A DNA stretch of 39,876 nucleotides from Phallusia fumigata (lineage: Eukaryota; Chordata; Ascidiacea; Phlebobranchia; Ascidiidae), in NCBI GenBank assembly GCA_008931825.1, contig QXVZ01005767.1, positions 1 to 39,876 of the forward strand. Reading direction: 5' to 3'. Below are positions 27,001-30,482 of this stretch, piece by piece. Position 1 is the first letter of the stretch. The number at the start of each line of letters is the position of its first letter. Below the pieces are notes generated by a model. That model did not search any database, was not told the DNA's origin, and saw only the letters and a program-made list of their open reading frames with translations. The translations under genes and the position numbers were made by a program.

Positions 27001-28816
27001 TTGGCAAAAAATGACAAATTGATGTTCATGACTTTGTCCATTACTTATGTACAAGCGAAAAAAGCTTTAGCTGATGGTTTCACAATTATTAGTGGTCAAA
27101 AAATTAAAGATAAAAATTCCTGGTGTCTTAATTATATAAAAATTAGAAGGTAACATGTTTTTGTATAATTTAAAGACGTATATTTCCAAAATTCCTGTCA
27201 CCAGATGGCGGAATTTAAGGGGAGAGGGACTGAGGGCTTTGTGCAGTTTAAGTTCTAACCAAAGACTAAATCGAACATTGACATAACTTTGCTGTTACCA
27301 CTAATCAGCATTGTATCTATTCGGATTCCAGAATACATAAATAGACGTTTAAGTAAATAACTAAACACTCATCGTGTCCATGCAGATATTGACGAGTGTG
27401 CTGAGGGATTAATGAGGTGTCTTCCAAACCAGATGTGCTTCAACAAACGTGGATCCGTAACATGTCTCAACACGCCATGTCCACCTTCCTATGTGAGAAC
27501 AAGAGGAGGGTATGTCTGTCTCCATTTTCAGTGTTTTTCATTTTTTATCCTTGTGTTTCATGTTATGCTCACAATCAGTCAGCTATCTGCCTCATCTCAG
27601 TTCCGTCGAATCATTTTTTTGGATTTGGTGATTGTTACGGCTGTCATGCTAACCACTTGATCATCTTGACGGCGGTTACAATTTGTTTAGGATTTTAATG
27701 CATACAAAGCATATTGATTGAATTTTAAATATATTCTTCAAATCTGAATCATCAAGCCCTACCCAATATTGTCACAATTTGTTAAAAATATAGAGGCCTG
27801 TTTTCAATTCACTTTTCCAACGCCATCCGTACTTCGACAAATAATGTTTTATTTTTCTAATTTACAGATATTGCTTGAAGCAGTGCTTTGGTCCGGATTG
27901 TCACCTGAAGCCAAAGTACGCGATTGAATACAAGACAGTCGCTCTGCCGTTCGGAATCGATGCTAACACGGATCTTGTTCGACTTGCTGTCTACACAAGC
28001 GATGACAGACTGCACATGAACACAACGTGAGTTGAACTCTGTGGGAAATAGATTTTGTTGATTGGTGAAGAGGAGGTTTGTAAAGCGTTCGTTGGTGATC
28101 AGGGACCGAGACGATGGGGTTGGGGGTTATCGGGAAAACCCCCAACCCCATCCCATGTTAATTAAGCCAGCCTGGCAAATTTTAAACTATCATGTGCAGC
28201 ATGTAGTAGTGTCTGAGATTCCACTTTTGGCAGTCACACCATAGAACCTGTGTAGGTCAGTTGGTAGAGCGCCACCCTGGATAAGCTCATGTCGTGGGTT
28301 CGAATCCCATCGCAGGCTACATTTTTGGTGACGATTTACTCCATGTGATCATCTTGTTCAGTGGTTTGCAGCCTGACATACTTTCCCCTTTGCACATTTT
28401 GAAACTTTTCATTCCTTCCATATTAGACAAGAAGTGCTTTAAAAGTATATTAAAAGGTTTGGATCCAACCGTCTACCTAAAAGAAATGCTAAACTTATCA
28501 TGAATAACTTTACTATAAAGTGGAAATTCATCCCCGGTTGAGAACCAAGGATCTTGGTAAACACGAAATTTTGCTTGTATCAAAAGATTCGTTATGTTGT
28601 ATTATCTCCAGGTTCGTCGCTCGTAACACGTTTGGTGGACCATTCGGGATTCGAACCCAAGACCACAGGGGTTACGTTTACACGACACGAAGTCTGGCGC
28701 GATCCAGAACCTACCACGTGGAGGCGCAAGCGACCTCGCTGGCAGCTGATGGAATCACGGTCGAATATCAAACGAAGTTCATCATCTATATAAGTGTTGC
28801 TGCCTACAGGTTTTGA
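1..28816 (+). CDS. HMCN1: Hemicentin gene, 3' part (about 50 exons, spliced)
   Basis: This entry spans the whole visible part of the gene including introns; exons are listed separately. Hemicentins are very large secreted extracellular-matrix proteins that form tracks linking cells and basement membranes (known from nematode him-4 and vertebrate HMCN1/2). The visible protein has about 17 I-set Ig domains, six TSP1 repeats, a G2F (nidogen-like) domain, at least seven cbEGF domains and a fibulin-type C-terminus, which is the diagnostic hemicentin order; TSP1 repeats plus G2F plus cbEGF are not combined this way in other Ig proteins. Reading phases agree at every junction not interrupted by an N. 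The VWA domain and the first Ig domains must lie upstream. Ascidians diverged before the vertebrate duplications, so this may be co-orthologous to HMCN1 and HMCN2; the symbol is a family label. All introns found begin with GT and end with AG. Confidence 0.93.
165..288 (+). repeat. Dispersed repeat, ACCCCAC-AGGCCCCCAAAA family, copy 1
   Basis: Shares GGGTATCTGAAGTTGTGCAC, TTTTGACCCCAGTTCACCCA and CCCCCAAAA with copies near 7870, 16945 and 20540. Confidence 0.7.
332..468 (+). CDS. HMCN1: Hemicentin exon: Ig1, C-terminal half
   Basis: Acceptor TTTTTAG, donor GTGAGA. It encodes the strand E-F part with [15 protein letters not shown], the typical D-x-x-x-Y-x-C-x-A-x-N-x-x-G ending of an I-set domain, then DVEVQ, the linker strand. 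It leaves after one base of a codon. Confidence 0.85.
469..1417 (+). other. Hemicentin intron without recognised elements
   Basis: AT-rich; the second half has A-rich stretches with repeated AAACATAAA-like words (about 1190-1390). No repeat family or gene seen. A TGACGTCA octamer is at 947-954. Confidence 0.5.
1418..1616 (+). CDS. HMCN1: Hemicentin exon: Ig2, N-terminal half
   Basis: Starts after CAG at 1417 and reads VSPNF, then [20 protein letters not shown], with the strand-B cysteine and strand-C tryptophan. The only donor that keeps frame with the next exon is the weak GTTGGT at 1617; the better-looking GTAAAC four bases later would bring a stop. Confidence 0.82.
2041..2206 (+). CDS. 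HMCN1: Hemicentin exon: Ig2 C-terminal half and Ig3 start
   Basis: Completes [18 protein letters not shown] (second cysteine of Ig2), then VAPSI begins Ig3 and runs to FTLD just before its strand-B cysteine. Donor GTAAGT, phase 0. Confidence 0.88.
2517..2632 (+). CDS. HMCN1: Hemicentin exon: Ig3, middle
   Basis: Begins exactly with the strand-B cysteine: [17 protein letters not shown]. It ends GGRMLTV plus two bases of a codon at donor GTATGG. Confidence 0.88.
2745..2825 (-). repeat. tRNA-derived SINE
   Basis: On the minus strand it reads TAGCTCAGTTGGTAGAGCGC (A box), then CGTGGGTTCGAATCCCATCG (B box and T arm) and CAGGTTAGATTTTT. The D and T arms fold; the anticodon arm does not, so it is a SINE head rather than a tRNA gene. 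Confidence 0.78.
3131..3320 (+). CDS. HMCN1: Hemicentin exon: Ig3 C-terminal half and Ig4 N-terminal half
   Basis: Completes [20 protein letters not shown] for Ig3, then VRVPPTISG opens Ig4, with [13 protein letters not shown] holding its first cysteine. Acceptor CCACCAG, donor GTGAGT, phase 0. The exon start resembles a reversed tRNA B box but reads cleanly as protein. Confidence 0.88.
3321..3775 (+). repeat. Two diverged tandem copies of one intron segment, separated by N
   Basis: 3324-3537 and 3539-3775 share AGTACATTCGAATTTGCGGT at their starts, AAACGTTTGCAAAACAAT in the middle and GGTTCCTAAGAAGATAATAG near their ends, with indels between. The N at 3538 lies exactly between them. Most likely two haplotypes placed in tandem by the assembler. 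Confidence 0.8.
4130..4245 (+). repeat. Dispersed repeat (GTTTGGCGAAATCGATTTT family), copy 1
   Basis: GTTTGGCGAAATCGATTTTT, CTCGCAATAAGA and ACACAGACTGATTTGAGTGT recur in the same order at 35103-35205. Confidence 0.72.
4288..4437 (+). CDS. HMCN1: Hemicentin exon: Ig4, C-terminal half
   Basis: Reads [13 protein letters not shown] (strand-C tryptophan) to [15 protein letters not shown] (second cysteine). Acceptor TTTCTAG, donor GTAAGT, phase 0 on both sides. Confidence 0.88.
5331..5501 (+). CDS. HMCN1: Hemicentin exon: Ig5, N-terminal half
   Basis: After CAG at 5330 it reads [17 protein letters not shown], then [21 protein letters not shown]. Phase 0 on both sides. The donor GTGAGT at 5502 starts a degenerate tandem repeat that contains further donor-like sites. 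Confidence 0.88.
5490..5670 (+). repeat. Degenerate tandem repeat containing the exon donor
   Basis: Three units of about 60-75 bases start at about 5492, 5552 and 5626, each with CTGGTGAGTGACG-like sequence: CTGGTGAGTGACG, CTGGCAAGTGACG and CCGGTAAGTGTCG. The first holds the real donor of exon 5331-5501. Confidence 0.65.
6014..6129 (+). CDS. HMCN1: Hemicentin exon: Ig5, C-terminal half
   Basis: Encodes DGKIEF and then [17 protein letters not shown]. It leaves after two bases of a codon at GTTAGT. The exon that should follow is absent because of the N at 6178. Confidence 0.87.
6178..6178. other. Single N: collapsed assembly gap inside a hemicentin exon
   Basis: Left of the N is intron sequence following the 6129 donor; right of it is mid-exon Ig coding sequence with no acceptor. 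The missing DNA must hold the rest of that intron and the N-terminal part of Ig6. Confidence 0.85.
6179..6271 (+). CDS. HMCN1: Hemicentin exon fragment: Ig6, C-terminal half (5' side lost at gap)
   Basis: In frame from the N it reads [19 protein letters not shown] and then the strand-G linker, ending after one base of a codon at GTGAGA. The first cysteine and tryptophan of this Ig domain are in the gap. Confidence 0.83.
6667..6863 (+). CDS. HMCN1: Hemicentin exon: Ig7, N-terminal half
   Basis: Starts VPPAIV after [26 protein letters not shown] carries cysteine and tryptophan, and [10 protein letters not shown] ends it, phase 0, at the unusual donor GTTCGA. Three TGACGTCA octamers lie inside this coding exon. 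Confidence 0.88.
7272..7397 (+). CDS. HMCN1: Hemicentin exon: Ig7 C-terminal half and Ig8 start
   Basis: [18 protein letters not shown] ends Ig7; [10 protein letters not shown] opens Ig8. Phase 0 on both sides, acceptor ATCTCAG, donor GTAAAT. Confidence 0.87.
7645..7800 (+). CDS. HMCN1: Hemicentin exon: Ig8, middle
   Basis: [20 protein letters not shown] gives the first cysteine and the tryptophan; [11 protein letters not shown] precedes the donor GTCAGT. Phase 0 on both sides. Confidence 0.87.
7868..8035 (+). repeat. Dispersed repeat, same family, copy 2
   Basis: GGCTATCTGAAGTTGTGCAC, CAGTTGACCCATCAGCTCAC and AGGCCCCCAAAACGT in the same order and spacing as at 165-288; extends to AATGAAGTAAG, shared with the 20540 copy. 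Confidence 0.7.
8237..8318 (+). CDS. HMCN1: Hemicentin exon: Ig8, C-terminal end
   Basis: [16 protein letters not shown] supplies the second cysteine; FLLDVY leads out, leaving after one base of a codon at GTAAGT. Confidence 0.87.
8837..8952 (+). CDS. HMCN1: Hemicentin exon: Ig9, N-terminal half
   Basis: [10 protein letters not shown] opens the domain; [19 protein letters not shown] holds cysteine and tryptophan. Phase 0 at donor GTAAGT. Confidence 0.87.
9180..9410. mobile_element. Foldback MITE, same family, diverged
   Basis: Right arm ATTACATTGTATTCACTACA and CAAGCTCTCTGGCGGTTGTG; upstream CACAAGACAGGGACTTG resembles the start shared by the 21452 and 23150 copies. Confidence 0.55.
9460..9634 (+). 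CDS. HMCN1: Hemicentin exon: Ig9, C-terminal half
   Basis: DESPLREI to [18 protein letters not shown] chose the acceptor CCCCAAG at 9459: the nearer-consensus TTTCAG at 9436 shifts frame and meets a stop. Leaves after one base of a codon at GTAAGA. Confidence 0.82.
10065..10279 (+). CDS. HMCN1: Hemicentin exon: Ig10, N-terminal half
   Basis: Acceptor AACCAAG. It reads [15 protein letters not shown], without the usual VPP start, then [20 protein letters not shown] and [10 protein letters not shown]. Phase 0 at donor GTATTC. Confidence 0.82.
10651..10857 (+). CDS. HMCN1: Hemicentin exon: Ig10 C-terminal half and Ig11 N-terminal half
   Basis: [16 protein letters not shown] ends Ig10; NLPPTIDS opens Ig11 and [20 protein letters not shown] gives its cysteine and tryptophan. 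Phase 0 on both sides. Two TGACGTCA octamers are in the coding sequence. Confidence 0.88.
10858..11351 (+). other. Hemicentin intron without recognised elements
   Basis: AT-rich sequence; nothing supportable found on either strand. Confidence 0.5.
11352..11439 (+). CDS. HMCN1: Hemicentin exon: Ig11, C-terminal half
   Basis: [19 protein letters not shown] then [11 protein letters not shown]. Leaves after one base of a codon at GTAACG. Confidence 0.87.
11491..11870 (+). repeat. Long dispersed repeat with two internal units of about 158 bp, copy 1
   Basis: Starts with a perfect 8-bp-stem hairpin (GTCCCCTT ... AAGGGGAC, 11499-11519), a long pyrimidine tract, then two units each beginning near GGATGAAACTTT (about 11625 and 11783) with GGTAGATATGGTCATGG. 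Nearly identical to 39391-39760, so a recent family member. Lies in a hemicentin intron. Confidence 0.82.
12168..12301 (+). CDS. HMCN1: Hemicentin exon: Ig12, N-terminal half
   Basis: [18 protein letters not shown] joins the preceding strand G to Ig12; [15 protein letters not shown] has the first cysteine. Phase 0 at GTGAGT. Confidence 0.87.
12802..12982 (+). CDS. HMCN1: Hemicentin exon: Ig12, C-terminal half
   Basis: [11 protein letters not shown] carries the tryptophan; [16 protein letters not shown] the second cysteine. Acceptor ATTAAG in a very A-rich context, which makes the exact boundary a little less sure, but the phase fits. Donor GTAAAC. Confidence 0.82.
13146..13299 (+). CDS. HMCN1: Hemicentin exon: Ig13, N-terminal half
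   Basis: VPPNILPG then [20 protein letters not shown]. The donor that keeps frame is GTCACC at 13300; the better-matching GTGAGG at 13277 gives the wrong phase for the next exon and is a decoy. Confidence 0.82.
13762..13883 (+). CDS. HMCN1: Hemicentin exon: Ig13, C-terminal half
   Basis: [19 protein letters not shown] then [11 protein letters not shown] and FVQ. Acceptor CCTCCAG, donor GTAAGT. Confidence 0.87.
14028..14181. repeat. Foldback with 18-bp arms
   Basis: AGTACTTGTGTGTAAAAC (14028-14045) and its near-perfect complement at 14162-14181, loop of about 115 bases, in a hemicentin intron. Confidence 0.65.
14278..14410 (+). CDS. HMCN1: Hemicentin exon: Ig14, N-terminal half
   Basis: [11 protein letters not shown] then [20 protein letters not shown]. 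Leaves after two bases of a codon at GTGAGT. Confidence 0.87.
14617..14717 (+). CDS. HMCN1: Hemicentin exon: Ig14, C-terminal half
   Basis: [18 protein letters not shown] then [15 protein letters not shown]. This short exon has no long open frame of its own. Donor GTTCGT. Confidence 0.82.
15136..15362 (+). CDS. HMCN1: Hemicentin exon: Ig15, N-terminal part
   Basis: [19 protein letters not shown] then [20 protein letters not shown], and SLLIGLAE at the donor GTAAGG, phase 0. Confidence 0.87.
15420..15565 (+). repeat. Solo unit related to the 158-bp repeat
   Basis: GGGATTGGATGAAGTTTGGG, AGTTACCCCACTAGACCC and AACGGGTCAAAT match the unit layout at 39690-39830. Confidence 0.55.
15797..15934 (+). 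CDS. HMCN1: Hemicentin exon: Ig15 C-terminal half and Ig16 start
   Basis: [16 protein letters not shown] ends Ig15; [11 protein letters not shown] to VTVGE opens Ig16. Phase 0 on both sides; donor GTTAGT. Confidence 0.87.
16155..16281 (+). CDS. HMCN1: Hemicentin exon: Ig16, middle; first disulphide cysteine is valine
   Basis: [20 protein letters not shown] aligns without gaps to neighbouring domains back from the tryptophan: 12 residues before it, where all other complete domains here have cysteine, this one has valine. It continues [11 protein letters not shown] and leaves after one base of a codon. Confidence 0.83.
16366..16388 (+). CDS. HMCN1: Hemicentin exon fragment: Ig16 strand F, second cysteine is valine (3' side lost at gap)
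   Basis: After TTCCAG it reads, with the preceding exon, [10 protein letters not shown] and stops at the N at 16389. In neighbouring domains the pattern is D-x-G-x-Y-x-C; here the last position is valine, so both disulphide cysteines are missing. Confidence 0.75.
16389..16389. other. Single N: collapsed assembly gap inside a hemicentin exon
   Basis: The Ig16 exon runs into the N and noncoding AT-rich sequence follows. The end of Ig16 and the first half of Ig17 are missing between here and 17158. Confidence 0.8.
16732..16732. other. Single N: second collapsed gap
   Basis: The sequence right of this N starts with GAAACGCGGTAACC, which also occurs at about 16597, so a short duplicated segment flanks the gap. 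Confidence 0.7.
16945..17040 (+). repeat. Dispersed repeat, same family, copy 3
   Basis: TTTTGACCCCAGTTCACAG, ACCCATCAGATAACC and CCCCAAAACGTCAAAATTT. A short internal duplication of CAGTTCAC is present. Confidence 0.65.
17158..17318 (+). CDS. HMCN1: Hemicentin exon: Ig17, C-terminal half
   Basis: Begins [19 protein letters not shown], so the exon opens at the strand-C tryptophan with its first cysteine in the missing DNA upstream, then [16 protein letters not shown] and VTVR. Last Ig domain before the TSP1 repeats. Phase 0 at GTGAGT. Confidence 0.85.
17319..18501 (+). other. Introns around TSP1 repeat 1
   Basis: Introns 17319-17782 and 17955-18501 hold AT-rich sequence in which I recognise no repeat or gene; only the exon 17783-17954 codes. 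Confidence 0.45.
17783..17954 (+). CDS. HMCN1: Hemicentin exon: TSP1 repeat 1
   Basis: [19 protein letters not shown], then six-cysteine pattern to CEQGPCP. The first tryptophan of the W-x-x-W-x-x-W motif is phenylalanine. The O-fucose type site C-x-x-T-C-G is kept. Enters in phase 0, leaves after one base. Confidence 0.9.
18502..18672 (+). CDS. HMCN1: Hemicentin exon: TSP1 repeat 2
   Basis: [18 protein letters not shown] has a complete W-x-x-W-x-x-W C-mannosylation motif and C-S-x-T-C-G fucosylation motif, then [10 protein letters not shown] and the last cysteines. Exon of 171 bases, phase 1-1. Confidence 0.92.
18953..19123 (+). CDS. HMCN1: Hemicentin exon: TSP1 repeat 3
   Basis: [28 protein letters not shown] and CNVKSCP. 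Exon of 171 bases, phase 1-1, donor GTAAGT. Confidence 0.92.
19425..19545. mobile_element. Foldback MITE, partial diverged copy
   Basis: GAACACAAGATACAAACTCT, CTGGCAATATTTTA and AAACGTTTCAACAATCACTG resemble segments of the 21480 and 38991 copies. Confidence 0.45.
19582..19752 (+). CDS. HMCN1: Hemicentin exon: TSP1 repeat 4
   Basis: [30 protein letters not shown] and CNIDSCS. Exon of 171 bases, phase 1-1, donor GTAAGT. Confidence 0.92.
20198..20368 (+). CDS. HMCN1: Hemicentin exon: TSP1 repeat 5
   Basis: [28 protein letters not shown] and CGLQSCP. Exon of 171 bases, phase 1-1, donor GTAGCT. Confidence 0.91.
20540..20715 (+). repeat. Dispersed repeat, same family, copy 4
   Basis: GGGTATCTAAAGTGTGCACA, then AGTCCCCCAAAACGTTAAAA and AATGAAGTAAGGCAGCTAG, in the order seen in the other copies. 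Confidence 0.65.
20855..21025 (+). CDS. HMCN1: Hemicentin exon: TSP1 repeat 6
   Basis: [28 protein letters not shown] and CKMNKCK. Exon of 171 bases, phase 1-1. Six TSP1 repeats is the number found in vertebrate hemicentin-1. Confidence 0.92.
21142..21288 (+). CDS. HMCN1: Hemicentin exon: G2F domain, part 1
   Basis: [20 protein letters not shown] starts the G2F beta-barrel (nidogen G2-like; in nidogen this fold binds perlecan and collagen IV). Ends IKNVPPSVG at GTAAGT. Confidence 0.88.
21480..21632. mobile_element. Foldback MITE, same family
   Basis: Left arm AGCTTAATTAAAAAACATAT and CTGCCAG; right arm ATTACAATGTATTCTCTACA and GTAGTTATGTTTTTAACT. The loop holds GCTGTTGTGATTATCAGTGC. Confidence 0.72.
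21694..21815 (+). CDS. HMCN1: Hemicentin exon: G2F domain, part 2
   Basis: [18 protein letters not shown] then [14 protein letters not shown]. Acceptor TTTTAAG, phase 0 at donor GTGAGT. Confidence 0.86.
21897..21965 (+). repeat. Degraded tRNA-like SINE fragment
   Basis: TCATGGGTTCGAATCCCACC, GCAGTCTATATTTTTCTGGC and CCATG: B box and the first part of the SINE tail, without A box. Confidence 0.55.
22225..22362 (+). CDS. HMCN1: Hemicentin exon: G2F domain, part 3
   Basis: [33 protein letters not shown] and TDIDIK. Phase 0 on both sides. Confidence 0.88.
22799..22933 (+). CDS. HMCN1: Hemicentin exon: G2F domain, part 4
   Basis: [20 protein letters not shown] then [20 protein letters not shown]-x-G is typical of the G2F family. 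Donor GTTAGT, phase 0. Confidence 0.88.
23145..23270. mobile_element. Foldback MITE, same family, partial
   Basis: GGAACGCAAGACACGAATTT precedes it as at 21452; the right arm CTATATACAAGTTCCCTGGC then AGTTATGTTT is present, the left arm is mostly lost. Confidence 0.6.
23368..23533 (+). CDS. HMCN1: Hemicentin exon: G2F domain end
   Basis: [33 protein letters not shown], then [14 protein letters not shown] leading into the EGF array. Leaves after one base of a codon at GTGAGG. Confidence 0.87.
23802..23921 (+). CDS. HMCN1: Hemicentin exon: calcium-binding EGF 1
   Basis: Starts DENEC, the calcium-binding motif; [10 protein letters not shown] fits C-x-N-x4-Y-x-C for Asn hydroxylation; ends GRTCE. 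Six cysteines, phase 1-1. Confidence 0.9.
24372..24506 (+). CDS. HMCN1: Hemicentin exon: calcium-binding EGF 2
   Basis: [22 protein letters not shown] and GDGTVCE. Phase 1-1, 135 bases. Confidence 0.9.
24645..24837. mobile_element. hAT-like MITE, diverged
   Basis: Left end ACTGGTTCCCAAACTGTA, right end TAGTTTGGGAACCACTG: inverted repeats of the CAGTGGTTCCCAAACT type common in hAT elements. No clear 8-bp duplication seen. A tRNA-like B box (GATTTGAACCC, minus sense) lies inside. Confidence 0.58.
24739..24795 (-). repeat. Degraded tRNA-like SINE fragment
   Basis: Minus-strand B box: GGTGGGATTTGAACCCATGG on the plus strand, followed by a sequence similar to that after 24990. Confidence 0.5.
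24968..25035 (-). repeat. Degraded tRNA-like SINE fragment
   Basis: Plus strand ACGGTGGGATTCGAACCCAC then GCCAGCAAACTTCATGTCGC; a minus-strand B box with the A box lost. Confidence 0.52.
25211..25333 (+). CDS. HMCN1: Hemicentin exon: calcium-binding EGF 3
   Basis: [25 protein letters not shown] and GTGSC. Phase 1-1, donor GTACAA. Confidence 0.9.
25732..25857 (+). CDS. HMCN1: Hemicentin exon: calcium-binding EGF 4
   Basis: [20 protein letters not shown] and ASGVC. Phase 1-1, donor GTGAGT. Confidence 0.9.
26374..26374. other. Single N: collapsed assembly gap inside an EGF exon
   Basis: Right of the N is the end of an EGF domain already in frame; left of it is noncoding. The start of this EGF exon, including D-x-x-E-C and the first cysteines, is missing. 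Confidence 0.8.
26375..26502 (+). CDS. HMCN1: Hemicentin exon fragment: EGF 5, C-terminal part, with an odd extension
   Basis: In frame from 26376: [13 protein letters not shown] is a normal EGF end. The frame stays open through [16 protein letters not shown] to [13 protein letters not shown], then a donor GTTCGC in the phase required by the next exon. The extra segment has only two cysteines and does not form a full EGF domain. A TTCTCTCAG acceptor-like site lies in the middle (about 26434), so part of an intron or another EGF exon may have been lost in assembly. Confidence 0.65.
26790..26912 (+). CDS. HMCN1: Hemicentin exon: calcium-binding EGF 6
   Basis: [24 protein letters not shown] and ADNGRNCE. 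Phase 1-1, 123 bases; donor GTTATT. Confidence 0.9.
26913..27385 (+). other. Hemicentin intron without recognised elements
   Basis: AT-rich sequence with no recognised repeat or coding signal. Confidence 0.45.
27386..27509 (+). CDS. HMCN1: Hemicentin exon: calcium-binding EGF 7
   Basis: [22 protein letters not shown] and [11 protein letters not shown]. The aromatic residue of the hydroxylation consensus is valine. Unlike the other EGF exons it leaves after two bases of a codon (donor GTATGT), as the array passes into the C-terminal domain. Confidence 0.88.
27868..28026 (+). CDS. HMCN1: Hemicentin exon: end of last EGF and start of fibulin-type C-terminus
   Basis: [20 protein letters not shown] then [20 protein letters not shown], matching the fibulin/hemicentin C-terminal module (P-F-G-x-x-x-x-x-D-L-V-R-L). 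Leaves after two bases at GTGAGT. Confidence 0.9.
28113..28152. repeat. Perfect 14-bp GC-rich hairpin
   Basis: GATGGGGTTGGGGG (28113-28126) and CCCCCAACCCCATC (28139-28152) with a 12-base loop, in the last hemicentin intron about 90 bases after its donor. Confidence 0.75.
28246..28326 (+). repeat. tRNA-derived SINE
   Basis: TAGGTCAGTTGGTAGAGCGC, GTCGTGGGTTCGAATCCCAT and CGCAGGCTACATTTTT. The 5' CCTG (28247-28250) can pair with CAGG of CGCAGGC, a remnant acceptor stem. Lies in the last hemicentin intron. Confidence 0.78.
28365..28545 (+). repeat. Dispersed repeat (GAAACTTTTCATTCCTT family), copy 1
   Basis: TTTTGAAACTTTTCATTCCT, AGACAAGAAGT, GTCTACCTAAAAGAAATGCT and ACTTATCATGAA recur near 38500-38700. 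Confidence 0.68.
28612..28816 (+). CDS. HMCN1: Hemicentin last coding exon: fibulin-type C-terminus and stop
   Basis: After CTCCAG it continues [20 protein letters not shown], then [17 protein letters not shown] and finally [13 protein letters not shown] before TGA at 28814-28816. The ending I-x-V-x-x-Y-x-F matches hemicentin C-termini, which end in a similar aromatic tail. Confidence 0.92.
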
Positions 28817-28985
28817 TTTCGATGAAAACCTGAAGTAGTGCGACACCTACCGACGTGTCGGTGTTTATTTTTCATCGTGTTTTCTTGCTCTCTTTGTCAT
28901 TTTGTACAAAGTCAATCGCCGCGCATCGTGCCGCACAACGCTCTAACAACATTTTTCGTCATCAATAAACCGTAGTTCCGTTATG
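28817..28985 (+). other. Hemicentin 3' UTR (end approximate)
   Basis: About 150-170 bases from the stop codon to just past the AATAAA at 28964. The cleavage point is inferred from the signal. Confidence 0.65.
28964..28969 (+). promoter_or_regulatory. Poly(A) signal AATAAA
   Basis: Canonical AATAAA about 148 bases after the hemicentin stop, the first such hexamer downstream. Confidence 0.7.
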
Positions 28986-30464
28986 TGTGATTTGGTTTTC
29001 ACTGGGGGCAGCATAACAACGGAACCAATATTTAAGGATAAGTAGTTGCAAAAAAAGAGTTTAAACCCAGCTTTGGTATTTTTTTCGGTTCGGTAAAAGT
29101 CCAAATCCAGTTGTCACCAGTTTAAAACTGGAATATTCCGGCGAAAACTCTCCAAACTTAAAAATGATTACAAATATCAGCAAGCCAAAACGGTATTTTG
29201 CTAAATCGGACCGATCCCGAATACCAGGCATCGCATACAATTGTACTCAAACAAAATCTAATATCTGAACTGTCTCGCTTGTCTAAAACATAAATTTTGA
29301 TGTTAAACTGCAGTTTGCTGAAGTCTGCCACAAAAATAGGGAGTTTCCCATCTGCAGCTGGCGTATGTAGTTACGCTTGGTTTAATTTTTAAAATTTGTT
29401 TGCGTTTTATTTCCTTTGCTTCGTTTCGTCATTTGTCTGAAGGAAATGTCATAAAACTAAAACACTGTCCTTGCGAGATAAAGTAACACTTTCAGCAGCT
29501 AAAGACACAATTGCGAACAAACATAATGATGTTTTTAACAGTTGTACAGATGAGGTATCAACAGTTTTATTGACCGGCACTTCACTAAAATGTCATCCAA
29601 TGTCACGTATGCACCGTGATATGACGTATGCATGAAATCGCTTTGGACAAATGTAGCCACAGGGACCTTTTTCTTATTTTGTTGAAACTTAATTTAGGTT
29701 ATTTAGGAACAGTTTGGGTGCTGTGTTTTGCGACTTTAAAAGACAACAAAGTGTTGGATTAAATATTTTTGTCAATTTGTAAATCATATACTTTTGATCG
29801 CAATTGAAATGCAACAATGACTAATTCACTGGTTAATGATTGTGAGTTTGGCGCCAAAGCTTTGTAATGTTTGTGGGCGTAGCTTTGCCACCACCTTGTC
29901 AAGTAAATGTGCAGCTAACTAATTTCACAACTAGCTTTTGAAACGCGGTCACCAAGCCTGAAAAAATTATGGTGGCCACCATGTACTAGGCTTGTTTGCG
30001 AAAATAATTTGCTTTAGGGAAAAAAATCTGTAATTTACATTTGTTTATGCACACATTTAGGAAAACTGGGATGCATTTTTAATTACAAATTTATGTGCAC
30101 ATGCCACATTTTCCAGAGTGGTGAAGGCCTCTAGGTTAAACTGTTTAGGCTTGAGGGTTTTAGATTGTGGAACCATGTACCAAAGCATTAAACTAAGGAT
30201 AACCTCCAAATTGTGGAACATATTTCTTGACACTGATTTCATCTCACTAAAAAAGGGGTTTCCTTTGACAACTTTTATTTTTTAATCACATTCTTGGTCA
30301 TAAGCTTTACTTTCTAACTTGAACCAAATTTGCAATTGATATGTAAACCATTTTTGGCAATTTATAATGTAGTTATTTTGATTAGCAGGAGATTTTGTGG
30401 GGCAACAAATTTTGTACAAAGAAAAATGGATTTTTATTAAGATATTTTTTGTGAATGAAAGGCA
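28986..30464. other. Intergenic DNA and 5' region of the coiled-coil gene
   Basis: About 1.5 kb between the two genes. I see no coding sequence on either strand. It must hold the promoter of the downstream gene, but no convincing TATA box was found. A GAAACGCGGT word at about 29941 repeats one seen at 16597 and 16733. The gene's 5' UTR end is not determinable; ascidians often trans-splice leaders, so the true 5' end may not be encoded here. Confidence 0.6.
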
Positions 30465-30482
30465 ATGAATCAACAAACAGAA
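30465..30482 (+). CDS. Coiled-coil gene exon 1 (start codon)
   Basis: ATG at 30465 opens MNQQTE, followed by a perfect GTAAGT donor in phase 0. An in-frame TGA lies nine bases upstream (30456-30458). Joining to the next exon is in frame. This 18-base exon is inferred from the donor and the phase. Confidence 0.65.

Noticed and set aside
28246-28320. A functional tRNA gene
   Set aside because: D and T arms are present but the anticodon arm does not pair and the acceptor stem is damaged; related copies share a non-tRNA tail, so it is a SINE.
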